From assembly GCA_965238125.1 (NCBI GenBank), contig OZ250179.1, positions 6,138,001 through 6,202,000 of the forward strand: a stretch of DNA of 64,000 bases, written 5' to 3'. Positions 51,155-59,074 of this stretch are shown in pieces. Positions within the stretch are counted from its first letter, which is position 1. Each line of letters begins with the position of its first letter. The stretch comes from UBA6623 sp965238125 (GTDB lineage: Bacteria > Acidobacteriota > Terriglobia > Bryobacterales > UBA6623). Under the pieces are notes generated by a model, which did not search any database, was not told the DNA's origin, and saw nothing but the letters and a program-made list of their open reading frames with translations. The translations under genes and the position numbers were made by a program.

Positions 51155-52348
51155 TCAGGAAGCGAAAACCGCCGGTTGTCGCTCGATGTGATCGCGCGCC
51201 ACCCGGCGGGCCTCTCGATCGACCTCGAGAACTTCCGCCGCCGCACTCGCTTGTCGCCCGGCTACCCGGTCGAGAGTATCTCCCACGACGCGAGGCAGAT
51301 CGGGAAAGCCGATTCGGCCGCCAAGAAACGCCTCGACAGCGACCTCATCGGCCGCATTGAGGACACATCCCGCCGTGCCGCCGGCATGGAGCGCTTGGTA
51401 GGCCAGGCCGAGCAGCGGAAACTTCTCCCCGTCGGGAGGCTCAAAGTCTAATTGTCTCACACAATCCCACCGCAGCCGGCGGTCGGCGGGCCCCACTGGC
51501 CGCTGCGGATAGCTGAGGGCGTAGCGGATCGGCAGTTTCATATCCGGCGGCGCCAACTGCGCAATCACCGAACCGTCTTGGAACTCAAGCAGCGCGTGAA
51601 CAATCGATTGCGGGTGCACCACGACTTCGATCTGCTCGGGGCGGAAATCGAAAAGCCAACGGGCTTCGATGACCTCAAACCCCTTATTCATCAACGTCGC
51701 CGAGTCGATCGTGATGCGCGCACCCATCTTCCAAGTAGGGTGATCGAGGGCTTGTTCGGGCGTGACGGCGTCGAATTCCGATTGCGGCAACGTGCGGAAG
51801 GGCCCGCCCGACGCCGTCAAAATCAGCCGTGAAACTTCCCGTGCCGCCCCGGCGTGCAGACACTGATGAACCCCGTTATGCTCGCTGTCGACCGGCAGCA
51901 GCTCGGCCCCCGATTCCCGTGCCGCTGCCATGACGATGTCCCCGGCGGCGACCAGGACTTCCTTATTCGCCAGAGCCACCCGCTTGCCGCAGCGCACCGC
52001 CTCGAATGTCGCTTCGAGCCCTGCTACCCCGACCGCGGCCGAAACGACGATATCGGGATCGACCGCCGAAACGGCGGCTACGTTGCCCTCCGGCCCGTAC
52101 AGCGCCTCGGGCGCTTCGCCATGCCAATCTGCCCGCGCCCCGAGCTTTTCGAGGAATTCGTCCCGGGAAGCCTCATCCGCTAACGAGACCAGCCGCGGAC
52201 GAAAGCCGACCGTCTGCCCAACAAGTTCGTCGACGTTCCGGCCGGCGGCGAGAGCAACGACCTCGCACTCCCCCTCCATCTCCTCGATCACTTGCAGCGT
52301 GTTGCGCCCGATCGACCCCGTCGAGCCCAAAATAGAGATTTGCTTCAT
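51155..52348 (-). CDS. dxr: 1-deoxy-D-xylulose 5-phosphate reductoisomerase
   Basis: 397 residues from ATG 52348 (an upstream in-frame extension to 52519 does not look like protein). NADPH-binding ILGSTGSIGRNTLQVI at the N-terminus, ALANKEVLVAAGD, LLPVDSEHNGVHQCL (metal and substrate residues), LTASGGPFR, and HPTWKMGARITIDSATLMNKG. It converts DXP to MEP in the non-mevalonate isoprenoid pathway, which also feeds undecaprenyl phosphate for the envelope. It is the first gene of the pair with rseP. Confidence 0.96.
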   Translation of the reverse strand: MKQISILGSTGSIGRNTLQVIEEMEGECEVVALAAGRNVDELVGQTVGFRPRLVSLADEASRDEFLEKLGARADWHGEAPEALYGPEGNVAAVSAVDPDIVVSAAVGVAGLEATFEAVRCGKRVALANKEVLVAAGDIVMAAARESGAELLPVDSEHNGVHQCLHAGAAREVSRLILTASGGPFRTLPQSEFDAVTPEQALDHPTWKMGARITIDSATLMNKGFEVIEARWLFDFRPEQIEVVVHPQSIVHALLEFQDGSVIAQLAPPDMKLPIRYALSYPQRPVGPADRRLRWDCVRQLDFEPPDGEKFPLLGLAYQALHAGGTAGCVLNAADEVAVEAFLGGRIGFPDLPRVVGDTLDRVAGRQASAAAEVLEVDREARRVARDHIERQPAVFAS

Positions 52349-53025
52349 AAAGCGGGTAACTACCGTCAACGCTACCACACCGCTCCGGCGCGTTCCAATA
52401 CACAATTCACAACACAAATACAGAGCCCCGAGCGCAAGCGACGGGCCCAAGGGCGCATTTCTCAACGCGCGGCGAGGAAAGGGCCCAGGGTACGACGCAC
52501 GGGCCGCCCGGCGCGCCATTTCTTAACGCAACGGTTTCGAGCTGACCGAGGACTACGCCGAAATGCGCGACCGTTCGGGGCCGTGGGCTCGTCGCTTGCG
52601 CTCGGGGCTTCCATGAGAGGTGGGTCGCTTGTCAAGGGCGGTCGTTGGGAGGCGTTGGTCGGTTTGTCGGATCCGGCCCGGGTCCTCATGCCTTGCGGCG
52701 CGTTGAGGACCGGGCTTCCATTCGCAGTGTTATCGGTCTCGTTGTTGACCTCTGCTGGTTGGGGTCCGGTCTTTCGGCGCTGCTCTCTCTGTTGCGGCTT
52801 CGACCCATCCTCGAAAGAATCGGCCTGCCTGCCCAGAGCCCGCAGTCACCGTGACACGATCTCGATTCTCCGCCGCGGCCTCGCTTCGTCCGCCCAATCC
52901 CCTACTCCCTTCCTTTCAACAGGAATCTTCTTGCCGCCGAGTCCCCGTTAGGGGGCTCGCGGATGTCCTCATCACGTTGCTTCATCCGAAACCGTTGCCG
53001 CCGACTGCGCCTCATCGTCCCTGCC
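52349..53025. other. Gene-free repeat-containing stretch next to the IS110 element
   Basis: No gene seen. It holds a MITE-like inverted repeat pair (52424-52609) and a G/C-rich region running to the IS110 transposase stop; the right boundary of the IS110 element lies somewhere here. Confidence 0.55.
52424..52609. repeat. MITE-like inverted-repeat unit, family B
   Basis: The arm AGCCCCGAGCGCAAGCGACGGG (52425 on) pairs with CTCGTCGCTTGCGCTCGGGGCT (52586-52609) over about 26 bp with one mismatch. About 135 bp lies between the arms. A single diverged arm AGCCCCGAACGCAAGTGAGGGG is at 8300-8321, next to the cytochrome-WD40 gene. Confidence 0.7.
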
Positions 53026-54222
53026 TTATGGGGAAACCGTTTCCGTCAGCCCGTGCAGCGGATCGTAGTTTTCTTGTTTCACCCACAACACATGCATCAG
53101 CACCGCCAACTTGCGCGCCACCGCCACCACCGCCCGCTTCTTCGCATGTCCTCCGCCGCGCGCCGCCAAACCCAAACCCCAGCGCCTGAGCGTGGAGTCG
53201 GTCCCGAACGGCCCCAGCACCCAGTGCGCGCACTGAATCAACGTCCGCCGCAGCAGCGGATCTCCCGATTTCGTCACGCCCAGCCGCAGTGACCGCTCGC
53301 CCGATTGGCGTTGCTTGGGACGCAGCCCCACCAGCGCGCCGACCTGCCGCGAACGCTTCACGCGGCCCGGGTCGTTGTCGAGCGCCAACACGAACGTCAA
53401 CGCCGTCAGCGGCCCCACCCCTCCGATCGTTCGCAGCCGCTCGACCGCTGCGTATTGCTTGCCCAACGCGACGATTTGTTTGTCATATTCGCGGATCGTC
53501 GCGCCGAGGCTTTCGATTTGTGTCGCCACCCCCAACAACGCCGCGTGCAACACCTCGGGGCAGGCCTCCCGGACGCGCTCGACCCATTGGTTCTGGGCGC
53601 ATCGGCCCAAGCGGATGCCGTGCGACTTCGCCATGCCGCGCAAACTCCCTTTCAATTTCGTGCGGCACTCGAGCACGGCCTCGCGCGCCCGCAACAACGT
53701 GCGTTGTTGTTCGGTCTCGAGCTTGCGCGGCGCGACGGGATTCAACAGGGCCGGGTTGGTGCGTCCCAGCTCGGCCAACCAATAGGCGTCGTTGCGGTCG
53801 TTTTTCGAGTCGGATTGGCTGATTAAACGCAATTGCCGCGCGTCGGCGACGAGCACGTCGTGGGCGAGGGCGGCCAGGCGGCGGCGAATCCAGTTGCTGT
53901 GGCTGCCGGTTTCGATCACAATGCGCAGCCGCGGCCAACGGCGGAACCAGCGATCCAAGGCCTCCGGGCGGGTGGGGACTTGGCATTCCTCGAGGCTTTC
54001 GCCGGCGAGGTCGGTGAGCCGTACGAAGCAACGTTTGTCGCCGATGTCGACGCCGGCGACGGCGCAAATTTCGTTGTCTTTTTGCATCTGGATGCGTTGT
54101 TGCGCCAACTGTTGTTCGAGCTGGGTGAGTTGGCGGGTCTTCGCTTGTGAGCTGTCGGCTTTCTTGGTTTGGTGTTTGTCGGTTTGGTTCTTGTCGGTCT
54201 GTTGTTTGCTATTCTTCTTCAT
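53026..54222 (-). CDS. IS110 family transposase (DEDD recombinase)
   Basis: 398 residues from the ATG at 54222, which has AAGGAGG 9 nt upstream; a second upstream ATG at 54243 lies before that site. A Lys/Gln-rich N-terminal tail precedes the RuvC-like domain with the DEDD set D59 (VDIGDKRC), E104 (VIETGSHSNW), D142 and D145 (KNDRNDAYW). The C-terminal Tnp_20 part has LRTIGGVGPLTALTF and the conserved Ser region TKSGDPLLRR. IS110 enzymes join DNA without target duplications, guided by an RNA encoded in the element's non-coding end. It appears complete. Confidence 0.94.
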   Translation of the reverse strand: MKKNSKQQTDKNQTDKHQTKKADSSQAKTRQLTQLEQQLAQQRIQMQKDNEICAVAGVDIGDKRCFVRLTDLAGESLEECQVPTRPEALDRWFRRWPRLRIVIETGSHSNWIRRRLAALAHDVLVADARQLRLISQSDSKNDRNDAYWLAELGRTNPALLNPVAPRKLETEQQRTLLRAREAVLECRTKLKGSLRGMAKSHGIRLGRCAQNQWVERVREACPEVLHAALLGVATQIESLGATIREYDKQIVALGKQYAAVERLRTIGGVGPLTALTFVLALDNDPGRVKRSRQVGALVGLRPKQRQSGERSLRLGVTKSGDPLLRRTLIQCAHWVLGPFGTDSTLRRWGLGLAARGGGHAKKRAVVAVARKLAVLMHVLWVKQENYDPLHGLTETVSP

Positions 54223-54320
54223 GGCTGGTCGCCTCCTTTTCAAAAATCCATTGCACCTCCCTTGTGGAGAAGTGCGCTGCTGCCGGTAGCCTACCGCTTC
54301 CCGGCTCCAAGCGACCAGCC
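54223..54320 (-). ncRNA. Structured leader of the IS110 transposase, candidate bridge RNA/translation control element
   Basis: On the reverse strand GGCTGGTCGC (54320-54311) can pair with GCGACCAGCC (54232-54223) as a perfect 10-bp closing stem. Inside are smaller hairpins, including GGTAGgcTACC and CACTTCTCcacaaGGGAGGTG. The 3' arm of the stem sits exactly between AAGGAGG (54238-54232) and the ATG (54222), so pairing would also hinder translation. IS110 elements carry bridge RNAs in this position; confidence in that identity is limited. Confidence 0.5.
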
Positions 54321-54416
54321 TCTCATCCCATCTCAGTATCCGCGTTTGAAATGGTTTGAACGGACGCGGGGGTCTCTCCCTATCCCCCCGGAGTGAGCAT
54401 CACCTATCTCCGCCCC

Positions 54417-54812
54417 CTACAACAGCGCCGAATCAAGCGGTTGCGCTTCCAGCCGCGACGCCGAATCCCCGCCCTCCGCCTCTTGAGCAAGATAAGCGCG
54501 CAGTTCCCGTTTCGAGCCGTCGAAGTGCTCGTCGATGAGACGGTGCACGGCGTGCTCGCGTTCCGATTGACGATCGAGAACCGGTTCGTAGACAAAGCCG
54601 CGGCCCCGCTTGCGGCGCGAAACCGCGCCCTTTTGCGCCAGGCGATCAAGCAATGTTAAAACCGTCGTATAGGCCAGGTCGCGCTCCGATTCCATGGCTT
54701 GCCGTACTTCGGCCACCGTGGCGCGCTCCAATCTCCAAAGCGATCGCATCGCCGCCAATTCGAGCGGGGGTAACAGGCGTGGGGGAGTTTCGGCGGTGCC
54801 TGCGGCGGACAT
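54417..54812 (-). CDS. BlaI/MecI/CopY-type transcriptional repressor
   Basis: 131 residues. Winged helix: LPPLELAAMRSLWRLERATVAEVRQAMESERDLAYTTVLTLLDRLAQKGAVSRRKRGRGFVYEPVL (recognition helix YTTVLTLLDRL), then a dimerisation helix region HAVHRLIDEHFDGSKRELRAYL. Such repressors control beta-lactamase or copper genes and are often released by a BlaR/M56-type membrane protease. No such partner is next to it; the downstream side is occupied by the IS110 element. Confidence 0.88.
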   Translation of the reverse strand: MSAAGTAETPPRLLPPLELAAMRSLWRLERATVAEVRQAMESERDLAYTTVLTLLDRLAQKGAVSRRKRGRGFVYEPVLDRQSEREHAVHRLIDEHFDGSKRELRAYLAQEAEGGDSASRLEAQPLDSALL

Positions 54813-54883
54813 AGATCTCGCGCGAAAATCAAAGTCCGAGCCCTAGCGGCGCGGATTTTCTCTATTCTCGCCCGCAAGACCCT

Positions 54884-55048
54884 GGAAAACAAGCCCCGTC
54901 CGCGGCGGCCGCGGAAACCCAAACCGAGCCGCGACCGTAAGGAGGCGGTATGCGACGAGGCCCTTCAGCCCCAAAACCGGTGGCGGAAGCACAATACCCG
55001 GGACCGCGCCCACCCCCGCACCACCCCCGGAAAACAAGCCCCGTCCGC
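54884..55048. repeat. 20-bp direct repeat pair between two genes
   Basis: GGAAAACAAGCCCCGTCCGC at 54884-54903 and 55029-55048, the second copy ending at the stop of the YhaM-like gene. About 125 bp lies between them. Confidence 0.7.
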
Positions 55049-56193
55049 TACTCCTCGCCCTTCGTGCCCTCCAGGGCCGATTGCAACTGCTCGCCAAACA
55101 ACGACCGCGACTCGGCGGCTTTGTGCTTCGGCGGCCGCGCGGGCGAGGCCGCCGACGTCTTGGCCCGCGCCGGCTCCGAGGCCGAAACCTCGGAAGCGCC
55201 GGCTTCCGCCCCATCTCCAGGCCCTGCTCCACCCAAGAATCGCTCCTTATTCAGCAAGCTGCGCTCGAGCGATGGGTTATACGGCGTCCAGCCGCTCTCT
55301 TCCTCCCGATACGCGGCGATCGACGCACGCATGCTTTCGAGTTTCGAATCCATGTCGTCGAGGTAGTGCAGCAACAGCGCCTCGGGGAACGACGGCAGTT
55401 TCGGGGACCCGAACTCATACTTGCCGTGGTGACTGAGAATCAAATGCTCGACCAGCGTCTTCAGCTTCACCGGAAAATCCGCCAGTTCCGCGCACTTTCG
55501 ATCGATCAGCCGCAGCACGATCGGAATATGCCCCAGTAGCTGTCCCTCGTCGCTGTATTGAAACGTCCGCTCGTAATGCAGTTCGTGGATCTTGCCCAAG
55601 TCGTGCAACACCACGCCCGTCTGCACCAGTTCCACGTCGATGAAATCGTAGTGGCTGCCTACCCGCTCCGCCAGCCGCATCAACGACGTCACATGTTCCA
55701 GCAATCCCCCGATGAAAGCATGGTGCAGCGACTTCGCCGCCGGCGCGCGCTTGAAGCGCTCTGCGACATCCTCGTCGTGCAGAAAAGCTTCCAGCAATCG
55801 CTTGAGATCCGCGTTGTTGAAATCCGCCACGCGCGCCAGCAGCGCGTCGAACATCTCATCCACGTTCTTTTCGGTGTGCGGAAGGTAATCGCCGATCCGG
55901 ATTTCCGATTCCTCGGCCGGACGCAGCCGCTGGATCGTGATCTGCGGCTTCATGCGGTAGATCTGAATGAAACCGGCTACCTTGACAAAATCGCCGCTTG
56001 CGAACGTGTCGACGACATCCTCGATGCCGTCCCACATCTTGGCGTCCAACCGTCCGGTCCGATCCGACAGGACGAGCGAAAGGTAAGGCTCGCCCGACTT
56101 TTTCAGTCGAACGTCCTTCGTCTGCACGAGGAAAAAGTCGGTGACGTTTTCGTTCGCCTGCAGTTCCTTGACGAATCTGTTTTTCCGGGACAT
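55048..56193 (-). CDS. YhaM-like 3'-5' exoribonuclease (OB-fold plus HD domain)
   Basis: 381 residues from ATG 56193. N-terminal OB fold (NENVTDFFLVQTKDVRLKKSGEPYLSLVLSDRTGRLDAKMWDG) followed by an HD phosphohydrolase domain with HHAFIGGLLEHVTSLMRLAERV, GVVLHDLGKIHEL (HD motif) and LILSHHGKYEFGSPKLPSFPEALLLHYLDDMDSKLE. This is the YhaM/CBF1 arrangement, which trims RNA 3' ends and may act on DNA. The C-terminal tail is Ala/Ser/Glu rich and low complexity. It lies 160 bp after the SurA-like gene, with a hairpin repeat in the gap. Confidence 0.9.
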   Translation of the reverse strand: MSRKNRFVKELQANENVTDFFLVQTKDVRLKKSGEPYLSLVLSDRTGRLDAKMWDGIEDVVDTFASGDFVKVAGFIQIYRMKPQITIQRLRPAEESEIRIGDYLPHTEKNVDEMFDALLARVADFNNADLKRLLEAFLHDEDVAERFKRAPAAKSLHHAFIGGLLEHVTSLMRLAERVGSHYDFIDVELVQTGVVLHDLGKIHELHYERTFQYSDEGQLLGHIPIVLRLIDRKCAELADFPVKLKTLVEHLILSHHGKYEFGSPKLPSFPEALLLHYLDDMDSKLESMRASIAAYREEESGWTPYNPSLERSLLNKERFLGGAGPGDGAEAGASEVSASEPARAKTSAASPARPPKHKAAESRSLFGEQLQSALEGTKGEE

Positions 56194-56269
56194 GTCTCGG
56201 AAGGGCGCCCGGTGCGCGTTTCCAAGCCTCGCGCCGGGCTGCTTCGAATCGGTTAAAGGACCGGGTAGT

Positions 56270-56330
56270 GACAAACACTCGTGTTTGTCCCAGTCCACAG
56301 TTCAGACAAGCTCTCAGCTTGTCTCGCCTC
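56270..56330. repeat. Two hairpins between the SurA-like and YhaM-like genes
   Basis: GACAAACA (56270-56277) pairs with TGTTTGTC (56282-56289), and ACAAGCT ctc AGCTTGT lies at 56306-56322. The second unit, with CTCGCCTC after it, recurs at 22584-22608. No T-run follows, so it is not a standard terminator. Confidence 0.65.
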
Positions 56331-56353
56331 GACCACCCGCGCCGGTTTTCGGA

Positions 56354-57535
56354 TCAGTCGTCGGCTTCTTTGTCTTTCTTGTTCTTCTTCTTGTCCTTGT
56401 CTTTGTCGCCGCCGCCGCCGGGGAGCGGGATGACCCAAAGCAAGCGCCGTTTCTTCTTCTTCGCGAGAATTTCCTCGCGCGTCGTGGTGACTGGAGCCAG
56501 CTTGGCTGGATCGCTCCAGGATGTGTCCTTGCCCGCTACCGCCGCGCTGTCGGCGTAGCCGGGACGAATTTCGATGTACGCTTCCTCGCGCAGCTGTGTC
56601 AGAAACTTCCTCACTTCGGGCTCGAAGCGCGGCGCCATCAGCCGGTTCCGAATCTCTTCCCGCACCTCCGACAGCTCCGCTTGGCCCTCGCGGTATTTCG
56701 TTTCCACTTTCAGGATCAAATACCCGTTCGGCGTCTTGAGCGGATCGGTGATGTGTCCACGCCGCTGGTCAAAAACGGCCTCCTCGATTTCCTTGCGCAA
56801 ATCGCCGCGCCGCCAGATCCCGATATCGCCTCCCGAGGGCGCCGTGCGCTCGTTTTCCGAGTGTCGCTTCGCCAACTCGCGAAAAGGCTCGCCTCTGACG
56901 AGGCGCTTGTGCAACTCCTCCACTCTCTTCTCGACGGCCTTGAGTTCCTCGTCGTTCTTGCCCGCGGTGGAGATCAGCAATTCGAGCAACTGCACGCCTT
57001 CCTTGCGGATGAACTCGTCCTTGTGCTCGGCGTAATACTCTTCAATTTCGGCGCGGGCAACGACAATGCGCGAGCCAACCTCCTGCCCCATCACCGCTTG
57101 CGAGAGGAACGACTCCCGCATGCGGTCCATCATGTCTTCCGCCGGCGAGCCGGTTTGCTCGAAGATCCAGTCTTCCCATTCGTCGACCGTCTCGATCTCG
57201 TACTGCTCCATCATCTCGTCGCGCTGTTTGAGGACCTGGGCCTCCACGCTCATTCCCATTTCCTTGCCGCGTTGCACCATCAGGCGGCGGTCAATCAGAT
57301 CCCGCAACGAGTCCTTTTGTCGTTTCTCCAACACGTCTCGTTTCTGCTCTTCATTCAGGTCCTTTGCATTGCGTACCTGCATTCGCAGTTCGTGGATCGT
57401 GGCGTCGTACTCGGACCGCAGCAGAATATCGCCGTTGATCTTGGCGATGATCTCTTCCACGATCACGACATCGGCACCAAGCGACGCCGCGAGAACGCAA
57501 GTCGCCGCGAGGAGAAACAAAATTCGACTCTTCAT
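56354..57535 (-). CDS. SurA-like periplasmic chaperone/peptidyl-prolyl isomerase
   Basis: 393 residues. Signal peptide MKSRILFLLAATCVLAASLG. SurA N-terminal chaperone domain (VEEIIAKINGDILLRSEYDATIHELR, LIDRRLMVQRGKEMGM) and one parvulin-type rotamase domain (EGVQLLELLISTAGKN through TAPSGGDIGIWRRGDLRKEIEEAVFDQRRGHITDPLKTPNGYLILKVE). It helps outer-membrane proteins fold in the periplasm, fitting the TonB receptor and Lpt genes in this window. The C-terminus is a Lys/Asp-rich tail (GGGGDKDKDKKKNKKDKEADD), which is unusual. Confidence 0.92.
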   Translation of the reverse strand: MKSRILFLLAATCVLAASLGADVVIVEEIIAKINGDILLRSEYDATIHELRMQVRNAKDLNEEQKRDVLEKRQKDSLRDLIDRRLMVQRGKEMGMSVEAQVLKQRDEMMEQYEIETVDEWEDWIFEQTGSPAEDMMDRMRESFLSQAVMGQEVGSRIVVARAEIEEYYAEHKDEFIRKEGVQLLELLISTAGKNDEELKAVEKRVEELHKRLVRGEPFRELAKRHSENERTAPSGGDIGIWRRGDLRKEIEEAVFDQRRGHITDPLKTPNGYLILKVETKYREGQAELSEVREEIRNRLMAPRFEPEVRKFLTQLREEAYIEIRPGYADSAAVAGKDTSWSDPAKLAPVTTTREEILAKKKKRRLLWVIPLPGGGGDKDKDKKKNKKDKEADD

Positions 57536-57757
57536 GGTGTGTCGCCGTCCTTGACTCAGCCCGACATTAGGGGTGCCGCCGAGGGTGGGTTCGCCGAACG
57601 GCCGGCGGCCGCTCGGACAGCGCGATTCACTCTTCCCTATACGTTACTATCTTCGCACGCCCGGCGGCGACGGGTTCAATACAATGGCTCCGCCGGTATA
57701 GTAGTCTTATCGTACCGTTGCGCCGGATCCGTTCGCGCCGCTCTCGCCGGTTTCATC

Positions 57758-58858
57758 ATGCAGTTCCCCGGGGAAAAGAAGCCACCTCTTGGCGTCATTT
57801 TCGACTCCGCGATGGGGCGAACGATCGACGACGTTCTCGCCTTGGCTTTTCTCCATGGTCTTACCGCGAAACCGGAGCCGGAGGTGCGCGTTGTTTCGGT
57901 CACCGTCAGCCACGGAAATTTGCGGGCCGCGGCCTTCTGCGATGCGATGGCGTGGTTCTTCACGGACTGGAAACAGCGCGAGCTGCCGAAGAAATTCCGT
58001 CGTCGAAAACGGGCCCTTCCCGTCGGGTTGCTGACCGAAGGGGAATCGCCGCCGGATGCGCCGATGCTCACGGCCGCGCTCTCGCGTCGCGACCCTTCCG
58101 GTGAGCCCGCGTACCGACACGAGATCGACAAGCCCACCGACACCGCCGACGTGGTCGCGGTCATCCGTAACGCTTTTAACGCTCTCCATGATCAAAACGG
58201 CGTCGTGATTCTGACCGGTCCCGCAACGAATCTCGCGCGCGTGCTCGGCCTGCGAGGAATTCAGGAATGGATCGAAAAGAAGGTACGCCTGCTGGTGGTC
58301 GCCGCCGGCCGGTATCCGGAAGGCCTACCGGATTACAACATCGCGCATGACGTCCCCGCGGCCCGCAAGCTTTTCGCCGAATGGCCCACCCCGATCGTCG
58401 TCGCGGGCGATGAGGTCGGACGCGAGATTCCCTACCCGGCCTCGAGCATCGAGAACGATTTTGGCTGGGCTCCCAACCACCCGGTGGTTGACGCCTACCA
58501 CGCCTTTCAGCCGATGCCCTACGACGCGCCGAGTCGGGCGATCGCGGCCGCGCTTCACGCCGTTCGTCCCGATGACGGGTACTTTCAACTCTCCGAGCCG
58601 GGCGAGATCGCGGTCCTCGACGACGGCCGAACGAAATTCCTCCCTTCCGAGGACGGACGGCACCGTTACCTGATCGTCGACCCCGACCAAAAGCAGCGCG
58701 TGATCGAAGCCTATCGAGACGCCGTTTCATCGATGCCCGCCTCGGAAAAAACCACCAAGTATCTCCGCGAAATCGTGGAAGAAGTACAAAAGCGGGAAGA
58801 AGCCGCTCAAGCCAAGGAAGCTGACCAGAGCAAAGAGAAACCGTCCCCAAAAGATTGA
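57758..58858 (+). CDS. Nucleoside hydrolase-like protein
   Basis: 366 residues from ATG 57758. Matches inosine/uridine-preferring nucleoside hydrolases: an N-terminal Asp cluster (VIFDSAMGRTIDDVLALAFLHG), VVILTGPATNLARVL, and VDAYHAFQPMPYDAP near the C-terminal part. The first motif has SAMGRT where DTDPG-like residues are common, so substrate range may differ. Enzymes of this family split ribonucleosides into base and ribose. The C-terminal tail is a charged helix (EIVEEVQKREEAAQAKEADQSKEKP). It is transcribed divergently from the SurA-like gene. Confidence 0.8.
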   Translation: MQFPGEKKPPLGVIFDSAMGRTIDDVLALAFLHGLTAKPEPEVRVVSVTVSHGNLRAAAFCDAMAWFFTDWKQRELPKKFRRRKRALPVGLLTEGESPPDAPMLTAALSRRDPSGEPAYRHEIDKPTDTADVVAVIRNAFNALHDQNGVVILTGPATNLARVLGLRGIQEWIEKKVRLLVVAAGRYPEGLPDYNIAHDVPAARKLFAEWPTPIVVAGDEVGREIPYPASSIENDFGWAPNHPVVDAYHAFQPMPYDAPSRAIAAALHAVRPDDGYFQLSEPGEIAVLDDGRTKFLPSEDGRHRYLIVDPDQKQRVIEAYRDAVSSMPASEKTTKYLREIVEEVQKREEAAQAKEADQSKEKPSPKD

Positions 58859-59074
58859 CTTCCGGTGATGTGGGAGCACATGCGTCTGCAATCTTTGTCC
58901 TCAGGATGACGGTTGCATAAAGTCAGCGAAAACCCCGATTTTGCGACTGCGCCCGTCAGTGGGGCAGGCCTCCAGGCCCTGCCCTCCGACAATCGCTCCC
59001 GAGCGCGGTCCACGCCAAGTTTCCGCCTACACAAAGCCTTCAAATCCCCGCCGTTCTGATAAAGTAACCCCGAT
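58859..59074. repeat. Intergenic stretch with family C repeat
   Basis: GTGGGGCAGGCCTCCAGGCCCTGCCCTCCGACAA at about 58958-58991 matches 15335-15368. No gene seen. Confidence 0.6.

Larger units (their letters stand above)
53026..54320 (-). mobile_element. IS110-family insertion sequence (minimal extent)
   Basis: Defined by the transposase and its structured leader at 54223-54320. The ends cannot be fixed because IS110 elements lack inverted repeats and target duplications. It lies between repeat family B and the BlaI-type gene. Confidence 0.7.

Noticed and set aside
56141..58858. A 905-codon open frame on the forward strand across the SurA-like gene and the nucleoside hydrolase gene
   Set aside because: The first part (to 57757) is the antisense of a well-supported SurA-like gene and of G/C-driven composition; only the part from ATG 57758 shows a real protein family.
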